The notes under the pieces were generated by a model. That model saw nothing but the letters and a program-made list of their open reading frames with translations, was not told the origin of the DNA and ran no database searches. Source: UBA6952 sp045562575 (GTDB lineage: Bacteria > Chloroflexota > Dehalococcoidia > Lucifugimonadales > UBA6952). From it: DNA of 42,798 nt. The position numbers and the translations under genes are program-made. Every line of letters begins with the position of its first letter. Position 1 is the stretch's first letter. Shown here one piece after another: positions 24,843 through 33,906 of this stretch. The stretch lies in the NCBI GenBank assembly GCA_045562575.1, contig JBJKVQ010000001.1:1-42798 (forward strand). Direction: 5' to 3'.

Positions 24843-25391
24843 TTAAGGATTTTTAAATATGTTATCTCTATACCATTGAAGCTCTTCGATGCTTTCTCGA
24901 ATATCATCTAAGGCTAAGTGGGTACGTTTTTTGGGAGGTGTGTTTTCAGATTCTTCAGGAAACCAACGATTTGTTAGTTCTTTAATAGTACTAACATCAA
25001 CAATTCTATAATGTAAGAATTTTTCTAAATTCTGCATTTCTTTAACCATAAATCTACGATCTTGGTGTACAGAATTCCCACATAATGGGGCTTCACCAGG
25101 TTTAATCCATTTTTCTAAAAATGCTAGAGTAATTTTTTCTGCCTCTTGTACACTTTTTAGTGATCTATTTGATCTTTCTAACAATCCGGAGTTTGTGTGT
25201 GTCTTTTTACTCCATTCCTCTATACGATCCATTTCTGCATCGGTTCTTTTTATCGCTATTACTGGACCTTCTTCAATAATTTTTAGATTTTCATCAGTAA
25301 CGATAGTGGCTATTTCTAAAATCACATGTATTTCTGGATTTAATCCAGTCATTTCCATATCTATCCATACCATCCGTTGAGTTTTACTCAT
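24843..25391 (-). CDS. orn: Oligoribonuclease (DEDDh 3'-5' exoribonuclease)
   Basis: Degrades 2-5-base RNA fragments, including pGpG from c-di-GMP turnover, to mononucleotides. The protein has 182 residues, the standard Orn length. DEDDh residues are visible: Asp11 and Glu13 in WIDMEMTGL, the second Asp in NSVHQDRRFM near residue 108, and the exo III motif HLALDDI with His and Asp near residues 158-162. The segment KKTHTNSGLL is characteristic of Orn. A GGGGAG site precedes the ATG. It is divergent from the NYN-LOTUS gene, with about 140 bases between them. Confidence 0.96.
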   Translation of the reverse strand: MSKTQRMVWIDMEMTGLNPEIHVILEIATIVTDENLKIIEEGPVIAIKRTDAEMDRIEEWSKKTHTNSGLLERSNRSLKSVQEAEKITLAFLEKWIKPGEAPLCGNSVHQDRRFMVKEMQNLEKFLHYRIVDVSTIKELTNRWFPEESENTPPKKRTHLALDDIRESIEELQWYRDNIFKNP

Positions 25392-25530
25392 TTATTCTCC
25401 CCAGTTTTTAGCAATCCTGAAAAATACAGACTCAAAGATAGCAATAATTGAATCTGGTTACAATACTAAAAATTAATAATTCTATTCATGATATAATTCG
25501 AATCATGTATAAATTAGAGATAAGGAAAAT

Positions 25531-26223
25531 ATGGAACAGAAAAACGTTGCAGTTCTAATAGATTTTGAAAATGTGGGTGATTCTTCTTTAGATAACCTTT
25601 TTGATACAATTTCTGATATCGGCAGAACTATTATTAAACGAGCATATGCAGATTGGTCACAAGTAAAACAAACTTCAGTTGTGCATTTACAAAGATTAGG
25701 TATAGAGGCAATACAAAACTTTCATGCGAGTAATTCTGCTAAAAATTCTAGCGATATTAGGTTAGCAATTGATGCAATCGAGTTAGTATATCGTTCAGAT
25801 GTAGATGCATTTGTTATCGTTTCAGCAGATAGTGATTTTGTCCCTTTAGTTAATCAACTTAGGGCTAGTGGTAAAACAGTTGTTGGAGCTGGTAGGCAAG
25901 ATGTGGTTTCACCAAGTTTGGTTCGCTCATGTGATAGATACATTTTTGTCAAAGATAAAAGTAAAAGTCGCATAAATCGAGATTTAAATGAATTAAATAA
26001 AAAAACACAAGAACTTGTACTCAGAGCTTTACGTGCTTCAGGTGATGAAGAAGGTAAAGTTGTAGGTTCTAAATTACACCAAAATATGTTACAAATTGAT
26101 CCTAGTTTTGATTTTCGAGCTATGGGATTTCGGACTTTTGCGGGTTTCTTAAATTCTCAACAGAATATAAAGATTACTAAAAAGTCTAGAGGCCCTGGTG
26201 ATGTATTAGTGGAAGAGAACTAA
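25531..26223 (+). CDS. NYN-domain ribonuclease-like protein with C-terminal LOTUS/OST-HTH domain
   Basis: A PIN-like NYN (LabA/DUF88) protein of 230 residues. The acidic metal-binding residues are Asp11 in VLIDFEN, Asp75 and Asp81 in SSDIRLAIDA, and Asp100/Asp102 in SADSDF, the canonical set. Residues 155-230 form an OST-HTH/LOTUS domain (VVGSKLHQNMLQIDPSFD, MGFRTFAGFL), a fold known to bind RNA. The pair predicts a cytoplasmic RNA-cleaving or RNA-handling protein. An AAGGAA site precedes the ATG, and a TATAAT at 25492-25497 is a possible -10 box. It is divergent from orn and ends 10 bases from the convergent DUF454 gene. Confidence 0.9.
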   Translation: MEQKNVAVLIDFENVGDSSLDNLFDTISDIGRTIIKRAYADWSQVKQTSVVHLQRLGIEAIQNFHASNSAKNSSDIRLAIDAIELVYRSDVDAFVIVSADSDFVPLVNQLRASGKTVVGAGRQDVVSPSLVRSCDRYIFVKDKSKSRINRDLNELNKKTQELVLRALRASGDEEGKVVGSKLHQNMLQIDPSFDFRAMGFRTFAGFLNSQQNIKITKKSRGPGDVLVEEN

Positions 26224-26233
26224 GAAAATATCG

Positions 26234-26668
26234 TTATGCCGATTTATTTGTAGGTACCCTGAATCCTACATACCAAAATCCTATCATACCTAATATTCCC
26301 ACAAGAATTTGTATCGGTGGATTATCAATTAGAAAAATAGAAGAAGATCCTGCAAAAATCGTTATCATAGAAAGTGCCAATACTTTGGCTTTCTTTGGCA
26401 TTCCTTTTCCTTCACGATAGTCTTTTATCAGTGGTCCAAAAGTTTTATTACTTATTAGCCAATCATATAGTTTTTGGGAAGATCTAATGTAGCATGCTGC
26501 AGCAATAATAAGAAAAACTGTAGTCGGCAGACCTGGCACAAAAATGCCAATAGTTCCTAATGCAACAAATAGGCTACCTAGTAATATCCACATTATTCTT
26601 ATCAGAATAAATTTGCTTTTTTGTGCTTTATGAAGATCTTTAATAGGAGTGTCATCATGACTATTCAT
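26234..26668 (-). CDS. DUF454 / YbaN-family inner membrane protein
   Basis: A 144-residue membrane protein of the YbaN (DUF454) family. The family signature PGLPTTVFLIIAAACYIRSSQKLYDWL is followed by GPLIKDYREGKGMPKKAKV, with about three to four hydrophobic segments. The function of the family is unknown. The N-terminal 20 residues are charged and cytoplasmic. GAGGA lies about 16 bases before the ATG, so the ribosome site is poorly spaced. It is convergent with the NYN gene. Confidence 0.87.
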   Translation of the reverse strand: MNSHDDTPIKDLHKAQKSKFILIRIMWILLGSLFVALGTIGIFVPGLPTTVFLIIAAACYIRSSQKLYDWLISNKTFGPLIKDYREGKGMPKKAKVLALSMITIFAGSSSIFLIDNPPIQILVGILGMIGFWYVGFRVPTNKSA

Positions 26669-26739
26669 TGGTGAATTACAATTCCTCAGTTTTTATAACT
26701 ATATAGCCTGTGAATTGTATCACAATTTCAATAGAGAGA

Positions 26740-26859
26740 CTAGTTAAATATGGTAATGATTTGAACAAAACCACCTGTTGAAATAATGACTATGACAAGT
26801 CCAATTATTAAACTTAAGCACCCGTACCCAACACATCCTAATTTTTCTATTGACTTCAT
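26740..26859 (-). CDS. Putative 39-residue single-span membrane protein
   Basis: A short open frame starting 9 bases after the stop of the DHA2-type carrier at 26869. It encodes a charged start (MKSIEKLGC), a cysteine pair (CVGYGC, residues 9-14), and a hydrophobic span of about 25 residues (LSLIIGLVIVIISTGGF). AGGT upstream is a weak ribosome site. Its position directly behind two transporter genes, and a single membrane helix, would fit a small accessory subunit, but there is no family match to support this. Confidence 0.4.
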   Translation of the reverse strand: MKSIEKLGCVGYGCLSLIIGLVIVIISTGGFVQIITIFN

Positions 26860-26868
26860 AATTACCTA

Positions 26869-28317
26869 TTATTTTCTTTTCATTATTGAATTCAACAGTA
26901 CTCCAATAAAGGCAGTAAATCCCGCCATCATAAAAGCATATGAAAATCCGCTAGTAAAAGATACAAATACATCTAAATTATCATTTTTTGTTATAGATGA
27001 TAGATCTGCTTCATAACCATCAGACCTCATAGTTAATGTAACTAATAATGTTGAGAAAGCGATTGAAATTAAATTAGCAGTTGTACGAGTGAGTTGCAAT
27101 AGTGCTGATACAACTCCTCTATTTTCTATTGGAAGAGAACCCATTATTGTACTGGTATTCGGTGCTGAGAAAATAGCCCACCCAGCTCCAGAAATCGACA
27201 GACCAATAATTATAACTAACGGTCCAGAATGTATTGTTAAAGTTGAAAAAATGAATGCAGCAGAACCAATAAAGAGTATTCCTAACATTGAAATCCATTT
27301 TGTTCCAAATTTGTCGGATAATCTTCCAGAAAATGGACTAATTATTGCCATAAAAAAAGCTGCTGAAATTAATAATAATCCAGAAAAATTAGTTTTATAT
27401 TCTAATACTTGGATTAAATAAAAGGGCATCAAGAACATAGTAGAAGAAAATGAGATAAAAGCTAGAAGACGTGTCATTACTCCTAGGCTAAATTGTGGTA
27501 CTTTGAAAAAATGAACTGCAAGCATAGGATTGCTTGATTTGCTTTCCCATATAATAAATACACTCAGTAAAATAATTCCTAATACAATTGCTCCAGTGCT
27601 TTCAAAACTAAGGAATTCATAGCGATGAATATTAGTTATGCCTAGCAAGAGAACAACTAACGCTATAGATGAAATAAATGCACCTATCCAATCAAAACTG
27701 AATTTCCTTCCTAAGGATTTATTATCTGATTTAAGAAAAAACAAACCAAATAAAAAAGCTATAATAGCAACAATTAAACTTGAGAAAAATATAGATCTCC
27801 AGCCAAATTGTTCAATCAAAACTCCTGCGATAACCGGGCCTAAAATTGCACCCATTCCGATTATTGATACATAAAGACCTAGGGCTCTTCCCCTTTCATG
27901 CTCAGGAAAAATATTAGTCGCCATATACATTCCATTTGCTTGAATACAGGCTGTACCAAAACCTTGGAAAATCTTAGCAAAAAGCAGGGTGTTATAGGAC
28001 GAGGAATTTCCTGCAATAAGCGCCCCAACACCAAAAACTACAAATCCAGTAAGATATATTTTTTTAACTCCTACCGTATCAGCAAGTCTACCCATAGGTA
28101 GAAATAAAGCACTGGTTGTGAGAATATTTGCTAAAATTAACCATTGTACTGTAGGAATGTCTAAAGAAAAGTATTTTGAAATTACTGGTATGGCAATGTT
28201 TAATCCTGTTTGATCAATAACTGACATACCAATACCTACAGCTATAGTTGCATAGGCGAACCATTTGTAATTTGTACTTTCAGTAACTGCAGAAATTGGA
28301 GATAGTGATAATTTCAT
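26869..28317 (-). CDS. DHA2-type (14-helix) MFS transporter, copy 2
   Basis: Major facilitator of 482 residues with about 14 hydrophobic segments, resembling DHA2 drug:proton antiporters (EmrB/QacA-like). GRLADTVGVKK is the loop 2-3 motif, and the motif C region reads GMGAILGPVIAG. It is a close paralogue of the next gene upstream: TNYKWFAYATIAVGIG here matches SNYTWFAYFTIAIGIG there. I chose the ATG at 28317, which overlaps the upstream stop as TAATG and gives the same N-terminal length as the paralogue. The GTG at 28362 would add 15 residues inside the previous gene. Substrate unknown; efflux is likely from the family. Confidence 0.87.
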   Translation of the reverse strand: MKLSLSPISAVTESTNYKWFAYATIAVGIGMSVIDQTGLNIAIPVISKYFSLDIPTVQWLILANILTTSALFLPMGRLADTVGVKKIYLTGFVVFGVGALIAGNSSSYNTLLFAKIFQGFGTACIQANGMYMATNIFPEHERGRALGLYVSIIGMGAILGPVIAGVLIEQFGWRSIFFSSLIVAIIAFLFGLFFLKSDNKSLGRKFSFDWIGAFISSIALVVLLLGITNIHRYEFLSFESTGAIVLGIILLSVFIIWESKSSNPMLAVHFFKVPQFSLGVMTRLLAFISFSSTMFLMPFYLIQVLEYKTNFSGLLLISAAFFMAIISPFSGRLSDKFGTKWISMLGILFIGSAAFIFSTLTIHSGPLVIIIGLSISGAGWAIFSAPNTSTIMGSLPIENRGVVSALLQLTRTTANLISIAFSTLLVTLTMRSDGYEADLSSITKNDNLDVFVSFTSGFSYAFMMAGFTAFIGVLLNSIMKRK

Positions 28318-29777
28318 TAAATTTGTTGTGGTACCTTTCTTGAACGAAGTGAGGTCAAACACAAACCTAAAATTATAAGACTAAAACTCACCATAAATGC
28401 TCTAGAAAATCCTTCATTAAAAGATAGTAAAATGTTACTGCTTCCTACTTCGGATACTGATGATAAGTCGGCAGCATATCCATTAGAGGTCATAGTTAAA
28501 GTAACAATGGTAGTTGCTAAGGCAACTCCTATCAAGTTTGCACTTGTACGAGTTAATTGTAAAAATGCTGAAGTTATACTTCTATCTTCTAAAGGTATAG
28601 TCCCCATAACTGCACTTGTATTGGGCGATGAAAAAGTTCCCATTCCTGTGCCATTAAAACACATACCTATGATAATAATTGACGGGTTACTTTCTGGGGT
28701 CAATTGTGAAAATACCACCATGCTAGTACCCATTAAACTTAATCCTATCATTGAGATCCATTTAGTACCGATTTTATCTGATAAACGACCTGATAGTGGA
28801 CTCGTTATAGCCATGCAAAGTGCTCCAGGTATCATTAAAAATCCAGCAATATTCGCTTCATATCCTAATACTTGGATTACGTAAAAAGGCATAAGAAAAA
28901 AGACAGCAGATCCAGACACAAATGCTAAAAATCTTGTCAGAATACCTATACTAAAGTCTGGAATTTTAAAGAAACTCATTTTAAGCATTGGTTGATTGGT
29001 ACGATTTTCCCAAACGATAAATAAAACAACTAATAGTAGTCCAACTATTAATATTCCTGATACTTGAATTGTCATCAATTCATAACGACTGATATTAGTT
29101 ACACCTAATAACAAAGTAATTAATGCAAGGGAGGATAGGGAGGCACCAATCCAATCAAAGCTAAACTTTTTTTCTTGTACTTTTGTATCGCTTCTTAATA
29201 TAAATAAACCTGATAAAAATGCAATTATAGCTACTGGAATAGCAGCAAAAAAAATCGATCTCCATCCAAATTCAGTAATTAATATTCCACTAACTATTGG
29301 ACCCCCTATTGCCCCAGTCCCTATTATTGTCATATACAGGCCTAGAGCTTTACCTCGTTGACTTTCTGGGAAAATTGACGTCACCATAGCCATACCATTT
29401 GCTTGTATGCAGGCAGAACCTGTTCCTTGTATTACTTTAGCGACAATCAATGTTGAGAAAGAATCTGAGAATCCACCAATAAGGGCTCCGATAGTAAAAA
29501 TTACAAACCCTGTTACATATATATTTTTTCTTCCAATAGTATCAGCTAGTCTACCAATTGGTAAAAATAATGCACTTGTTGTAAGAATATATGCTAGAGA
29601 AACCCATTGAACTGTTGGTATATCAATCTTGAAATGTTCTGCAATTTTTGGGATTGCTATATTTGTTCCTGAAAGATGTAATACTGCTAATCCAATACCT
29701 ATTGCAATAGTAAAATATGCAAACCATGTGTAATTAGAATCGTTTATAAATGTTTTTTGCTTTGTTATTGTACCCAA
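28317..29777 (-). CDS. DHA2-type (14-helix) MFS transporter, copy 1
   Basis: The first of two tandem DHA2-like carriers, 486 residues and about 14 hydrophobic segments. GRLADTIGRKN is the loop 2-3 motif; motif C is GTGAIGGPIVSG near residue 155, typical of antiporters. The start is TTG at 29777 without a clear ribosome site. A TATGAT box about 40 bases upstream may be the -10. The stop overlaps the start of copy 2 by one base, so the pair is translationally coupled. The two proteins differ enough to suggest an old duplication with separate substrates, or a heteromeric pair. Confidence 0.86.
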   Translation of the reverse strand: MGTITKQKTFINDSNYTWFAYFTIAIGIGLAVLHLSGTNIAIPKIAEHFKIDIPTVQWVSLAYILTTSALFLPIGRLADTIGRKNIYVTGFVIFTIGALIGGFSDSFSTLIVAKVIQGTGSACIQANGMAMVTSIFPESQRGKALGLYMTIIGTGAIGGPIVSGILITEFGWRSIFFAAIPVAIIAFLSGLFILRSDTKVQEKKFSFDWIGASLSSLALITLLLGVTNISRYELMTIQVSGILIVGLLLVVLFIVWENRTNQPMLKMSFFKIPDFSIGILTRFLAFVSGSAVFFLMPFYVIQVLGYEANIAGFLMIPGALCMAITSPLSGRLSDKIGTKWISMIGLSLMGTSMVVFSQLTPESNPSIIIIGMCFNGTGMGTFSSPNTSAVMGTIPLEDRSITSAFLQLTRTSANLIGVALATTIVTLTMTSNGYAADLSSVSEVGSSNILLSFNEGFSRAFMVSFSLIILGLCLTSLRSRKVPQQI

Positions 29778-29950
29778 TTTTTTTCTACGTTCAATATCGT
29801 TTTCAAGAAAGTATCATAACACATTATTTTAAAAGGGTTTCTAATTGAGAGTTATATATAAAAATATACTTGAACTATTTATTTATATGTAATACTGTAA
29901 CCTTACATTTTCTAGATAGCCAAATGATGCTTTATTTATGGGGGGATTGT

Positions 29951-31354
29951 ATGCCTACAGAAGACTTGGCTTTAGTATCACATTTGTTACGACGTGCTGG
30001 ATTTGGAGCTAGCCGAAAAGACGTAGAAATTTTTGCTAAAAAGGAATACAAAGAGATTGTTGAAGATTTATTAACTCCTGAAAAATCTCCAGAATATGAT
30101 GCAGATTTTATATCACGGTATTATATGGGCACAGTTACCTCAGACTCTTTTGGGCAAACTCAAGCTGCATGGATATACAGAATGATAAATACTCCTCGAC
30201 CTCTAGAGGAGAGAATGACGCTTTTTTGGCATCATTTATTTGCTACAGGTTGGAATAAACATGAACATGCTATGACTTGTGTTCAACAAATAGATATGTT
30301 TAGGACGATATGCTTAGCTGATATGACAACGATTTTGATTGCATTATCCAAAGATCCAAACATGATATGTTGGCTTGATAATAGTGAAAACCATAAAGAT
30401 GCGCCAAATGAAAATTATGGTAGAGAAATTATGGAATTATTCTCTATGGGTGTTGGGAATTATAGTGAAGATGATATAAAAAATGCTGCCAGAGCTTTCA
30501 CTGGGTGGACTTTTACACAATGTATACCTTTATATCCTTTTGGTACATATCTTTCCGAATTCGAATTTCGTGAGGATGATCATGACTTTGGTGAAAAGAC
30601 ATTTTTGGGAGAGTCAGGAAATTTTGATGGTTATGACATTATAAATATAATTGTAAAACAATCTGCTACTGCTAAATTTATATCACGTCATTTGTATAAT
30701 TTTTTTGTTGCTGATGAACCCCAAGTCCCAGCTTGGAGTATTCAACCACCACGTGATCCCGAAGCTATAGAGATGTTGGCAAACACTTTTATTGAAACCA
30801 AAGGTAACATACGTGAGGTATTACGTACTTTATTCAACTCTGATTTTTTCAAAAATTCAAGATTTATGAAGATAAAAAGTCCTGTGGATTTTGTTGTAGG
30901 TACTGTAAAAATTGCAGGAACTCACACTGTGCCTCAACTAGATTTAGTAAATCTTTCTGGCTCAACTGCTTTGATGGGGCAGACGTTGATGGATCCTCCT
31001 ACTGTAGAAAGTTGGCATACTGGTCCTGAATGGATCGATAGTGGAACATTAACAGATAGGGTTAATTTTGCTGTGGAACATATTGGAAATTTAAATAGTG
31101 ATGGAATACAGGATATCGTTGATCGTATTAAATCCAATAACGAAGAAATTTCACCTGAGAAATTAGTAGATATGTGTTTAGATTTATTAGGCAATATGGA
31201 AATAGACGCAACTACAAGAAAAAGCTTATTAGAATTTGCAATCAATTTAGGTGATTTAAATTTTGATAATCAAAATTCTGATTTTGAAAGTTCTAAAAAA
31301 ATTACGCATATGCTCCAACTGATTGTCTCATGTAGAGAATATCAATTCGCATAA
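29951..31354 (+). CDS. DUF1800 family protein
   Basis: A DUF1800 protein of 467 residues, slightly short for the family. Family landmarks are HLLRRAGFGAS at residues 11-21, MTLFWHHLFATG near 89-100, and the stretch ENYGREIMELFSMGVGNYSEDD leading to ARAFTGW near residue 181. No signal peptide or membrane segment is visible, unlike many family members. I chose the ATG at 29951 because GGGGGGA lies just before it; the TTG at 29870 would add 27 residues of poor quality. DUF1800 is biochemically uncharacterised and nearly always pairs with DUF1501, as here (21 bases downstream). It heads a seven-gene co-directional run. Confidence 0.9.
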   Translation: MPTEDLALVSHLLRRAGFGASRKDVEIFAKKEYKEIVEDLLTPEKSPEYDADFISRYYMGTVTSDSFGQTQAAWIYRMINTPRPLEERMTLFWHHLFATGWNKHEHAMTCVQQIDMFRTICLADMTTILIALSKDPNMICWLDNSENHKDAPNENYGREIMELFSMGVGNYSEDDIKNAARAFTGWTFTQCIPLYPFGTYLSEFEFREDDHDFGEKTFLGESGNFDGYDIINIIVKQSATAKFISRHLYNFFVADEPQVPAWSIQPPRDPEAIEMLANTFIETKGNIREVLRTLFNSDFFKNSRFMKIKSPVDFVVGTVKIAGTHTVPQLDLVNLSGSTALMGQTLMDPPTVESWHTGPEWIDSGTLTDRVNFAVEHIGNLNSDGIQDIVDRIKSNNEEISPEKLVDMCLDLLGNMEIDATTRKSLLEFAINLGDLNFDNQNSDFESSKKITHMLQLIVSCREYQFA

Positions 31355-31375
31355 ATTTATTATGAGGAGGTAAGA

Positions 31376-32512
31376 ATGACAACTGTGAGTGCACCACCTG
31401 TTTTGGTTGTAGTACAGCTGAGTGGGGGTAATGACTTTATGAATACCATAGTTCCTATAACTGACGGAATTTATCATGATTCACGACCTACTCTAGGTGT
31501 AAAAGAAAAAGATGCATTACCTCTTAACGATCAATTAGCATGGAACCCAGTAGCTGCACCATTAAAAGAACTCTACGATCAGGGAAATGTCGCAATTATA
31601 CAGGGTATAGGTTATGAAAACCACAATAGATCACATTTTCGAGGTATGGATATATGGCACACTTGTGAACCAGATAAAATCGTTACTGAAGGATGGCTTG
31701 GTAAAACAATACGAGAACTGGATCCAAGTGGAGATAATGTTGTAACTGGTATAAGTTTTGGAAAAGGACTTCCACGGGCTATGGTTTCTCCTGGTGTACC
31801 CGTGACCTCAGTAAGTGATTTAGATTCATTTGGAGTAATGTCTACAATTACTGCTGAACAGCAAAGAGAAGAAGCTTTGGGCGTATTTAAACGAATGTAT
31901 ACTCCAGCTGTAGGTTCAGGTATTGTTGCAGATTATTTGTCACATACTGGAACGAATGCATTAGCTAGTGCTCAAATATTAGGAAGTGTTCCTGGAAAAT
32001 ATAGTTCTACAGTTGAATATGCAAGTAATTCTATAGCCAAAAGTCTCCGTGATGTAGCGCGTGTTCATACTGCTGGTATTGGCACAAGAGTTTTTTATAC
32101 ACAACATGGCGGGTACGACACCCACGCAACACAGTTAGCTGTTCATCCAAAATTATTAACCGAATTAACGACTGCAATTATGGATTTTTTCCAAGATTTG
32201 AGAGATCACAATGCTTCTGAGGAAGTTGTGATGTTAGTGTTTAGTGAATTTGGCCGTAGGATTAAAGATAATGGTAGTGGTACAGACCATGGTTCAGGAG
32301 GAGGAGCGTTCCTAATTGGTGACCGTGTTCGGGGTGGTTTGTATGGGCAGTATCCTTCGCTGGAGTTTGCTCAATTAGCTAATGGTGAAGACTTAGGTTA
32401 TAACATTGATTTTCGAAGTGTATATTCTACCTTACTAGATCAATGGCTAGGTGTTGAAGCAAACCCTATTGTTAATGGATCTTATGAACAACTAAAGCCA
32501 TTTATAGAATAG
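31376..32512 (+). CDS. DUF1501 family protein without export signal
   Basis: A DUF1501 protein of 378 residues. The family core VVVQLSGGNDFMNTIVP lies at residues 11-27, near the extreme N-terminus. GYENHNRSHFRGMDIWHT follows near residues 81-98, then FYTQHGGYDTHATQ near 241, VFSEFGRRIKDNGSGTDHGSGG near 284-305, and LIGDRVRGGLYG. The His/Asp pattern resembles alkaline-phosphatase-superfamily metal sites, so a hydrolase role is plausible. Typical DUF1501 proteins begin with a Tat signal; here only about ten residues precede the core. A GAGGAGGTAAG ribosome site is strong. It is followed 15 bases later by the NHL gene. Confidence 0.9.
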   Translation: MTTVSAPPVLVVVQLSGGNDFMNTIVPITDGIYHDSRPTLGVKEKDALPLNDQLAWNPVAAPLKELYDQGNVAIIQGIGYENHNRSHFRGMDIWHTCEPDKIVTEGWLGKTIRELDPSGDNVVTGISFGKGLPRAMVSPGVPVTSVSDLDSFGVMSTITAEQQREEALGVFKRMYTPAVGSGIVADYLSHTGTNALASAQILGSVPGKYSSTVEYASNSIAKSLRDVARVHTAGIGTRVFYTQHGGYDTHATQLAVHPKLLTELTTAIMDFFQDLRDHNASEEVVMLVFSEFGRRIKDNGSGTDHGSGGGAFLIGDRVRGGLYGQYPSLEFAQLANGEDLGYNIDFRSVYSTLLDQWLGVEANPIVNGSYEQLKPFIE

Positions 32513-32527
32513 TATTTGAGGTGAATT

Positions 32528-33550
32528 ATGGCAGTTGCTGATGCATTATTTCGATGTGGATTTCCTTATATAAAAACTTTAGGTATGAGAAGAGTTACTT
32601 CTGGAGTTGTAGATGTCACACCAGGTCCTGATAATTTAGTATATGTTTTATTACGAGCAGATATACCTATTGGTGGATGTTGTGTGAGAGTGCTCAATTG
32701 GGAAGATGAAGATATAGGCACTATAGGTTCAACTGGATCTGGAGATGGTAATTTTCAATGGCCTACCAAACTACTGGTAGATAGAGATCAGAATTTGATT
32801 ATTTCCGATGAAGGTTTAAACCGTATTACTGTTATGAATAAAGATGGTTCTTTTATCTCCAAATGGGGAGAATATGGTTGTGAACCTGGTCAGTTAAATC
32901 GACCTTCAGGAATGGCTTTTGATAAAGATGAAAATATTTATGTTGTTGATAGCTTTAATCAAAGAATTCAAAAGTTCACTAAAGATGGGGATTTGATATT
33001 TTCTTTTGGTGAATATGGCAATGATGAAGGTCAATTTAATCATCCTTGGGCAATAGCAGTTCGTGAAGATGGAGATCTATTCATATCTGATTGGGGCAAT
33101 AATCGCATACAACACTTTACAGCCGATGGGGATTTTGTAAAACAATTTGGGAATACTAATGATAATGAATCATTGTTAAATAGGCCTGCTGGTATAGCTG
33201 TTGATCATGACGGTGATGTGTACGTTGCTGATAGGAAAAATAATAGAGTTGTTATTTTTGATGCTCATGGACGATATGTACAAAAACTACTTGGAGATTC
33301 TCAACTAATGGGTATGGCTCGCCAGTATGTGAGAACCAATCCGGTTGTTTTACGACTCCGTGAAATGACTAGATTAGATGAACAAAAACTTTTCCGCTTT
33401 CCTGTTTCAGTTACTTTTGATAATGAAAATAAACTTTGGGTTGGTGATTATGGTTCACATAGGGTTCAAGTATATCAAAAAGACGCTGAAAGACTTCAAC
33501 CAGAAGAGTTAGAGCCACCAAGAAACTCCCCCAAATTAGTAATAAATTAA
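32528..33550 (+). CDS. NHL-repeat beta-propeller protein
   Basis: A 340-residue protein made mostly of NHL repeats. The pattern 'GxF...P.GiavD.dGnvYVaDrkNNRvviF' recurs about five or six times: LVDRDQNLIISDEGLNRITVM, MAFDKDENIYVVDSFNQRIQKF, IAVREDGDLFISDWGNNRIQHF, IAVDHDGDVYVADRKNNRVVIF, and a last weaker copy near residue 300 (FDNENKLWVGDYGSHRVQVY). There is no signal peptide. NHL propellers bind proteins, RNA or small ligands, or form peptide lyases; none of these is decided here. It lies 15 bases from DUF1501 and 14 bases from the MNT gene. Confidence 0.9.
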   Translation: MAVADALFRCGFPYIKTLGMRRVTSGVVDVTPGPDNLVYVLLRADIPIGGCCVRVLNWEDEDIGTIGSTGSGDGNFQWPTKLLVDRDQNLIISDEGLNRITVMNKDGSFISKWGEYGCEPGQLNRPSGMAFDKDENIYVVDSFNQRIQKFTKDGDLIFSFGEYGNDEGQFNHPWAIAVREDGDLFISDWGNNRIQHFTADGDFVKQFGNTNDNESLLNRPAGIAVDHDGDVYVADRKNNRVVIFDAHGRYVQKLLGDSQLMGMARQYVRTNPVVLRLREMTRLDEQKLFRFPVSVTFDNENKLWVGDYGSHRVQVYQKDAERLQPEELEPPRNSPKLVIN

Positions 33551-33564
33551 TATAGTGAGGTTTT

Positions 33565-33906
33565 ATGCCTGTCAGAATTGGGTTTGCAGAATATAGGTCG
33601 CAACTTTTACGACAGGAACTAGAACGTGTGCTTGAAGAACTTCCTGGGCTGGGAGCTTTGAAAGTAATTTTACTTGGTGATGTTTTGACAGGGAATGTTC
33701 GTCCTTCGAGTATTCTTGAGTTGATAATAGTACAAGAAACAGATGATTTATATCTTGATAGAATTGATTTTTTTCTTTCACATCTACGCCCAACAGTTGG
33801 AATTGATATATCTGTATATACTCCAGATGAGTTTATAGATATAGAACAAAGAAACATATTTGTTTCTAAGGCATTAAAAAATGAAGGTTTATTATATGAA
33901 GTTTGA
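33565..33906 (+). CDS. Degenerate MNT-type nucleotidyltransferase-like protein
   Basis: A 113-residue protein with the fold pattern of minimal (MNT) nucleotidyltransferases. GDVLTGNVRPSSILEL near residues 38-53 aligns with the usual GSRARGxxxxxSDIDL. The GS becomes GD, and both acids of DxD are lost (SILEL instead of SDIDL). The third acid may remain in VGIDISVYTPDEF near residue 87. The protein is probably catalytically dead, or uses a different metal site. A GAGG site precedes the ATG. Its last 11 bases overlap the HEPN gene, the usual order and coupling for MNT/HEPN pairs. Confidence 0.75.
   Translation: MPVRIGFAEYRSQLLRQELERVLEELPGLGALKVILLGDVLTGNVRPSSILELIIVQETDDLYLDRIDFFLSHLRPTVGIDISVYTPDEFIDIEQRNIFVSKALKNEGLLYEV

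Noticed and set aside
28432..28884. A 150-codon open frame on the plus strand
   Set aside because: It is the antisense shadow of a DHA2-type MFS gene. Membrane protein genes rich in A/T-ending codons often give such open complements.
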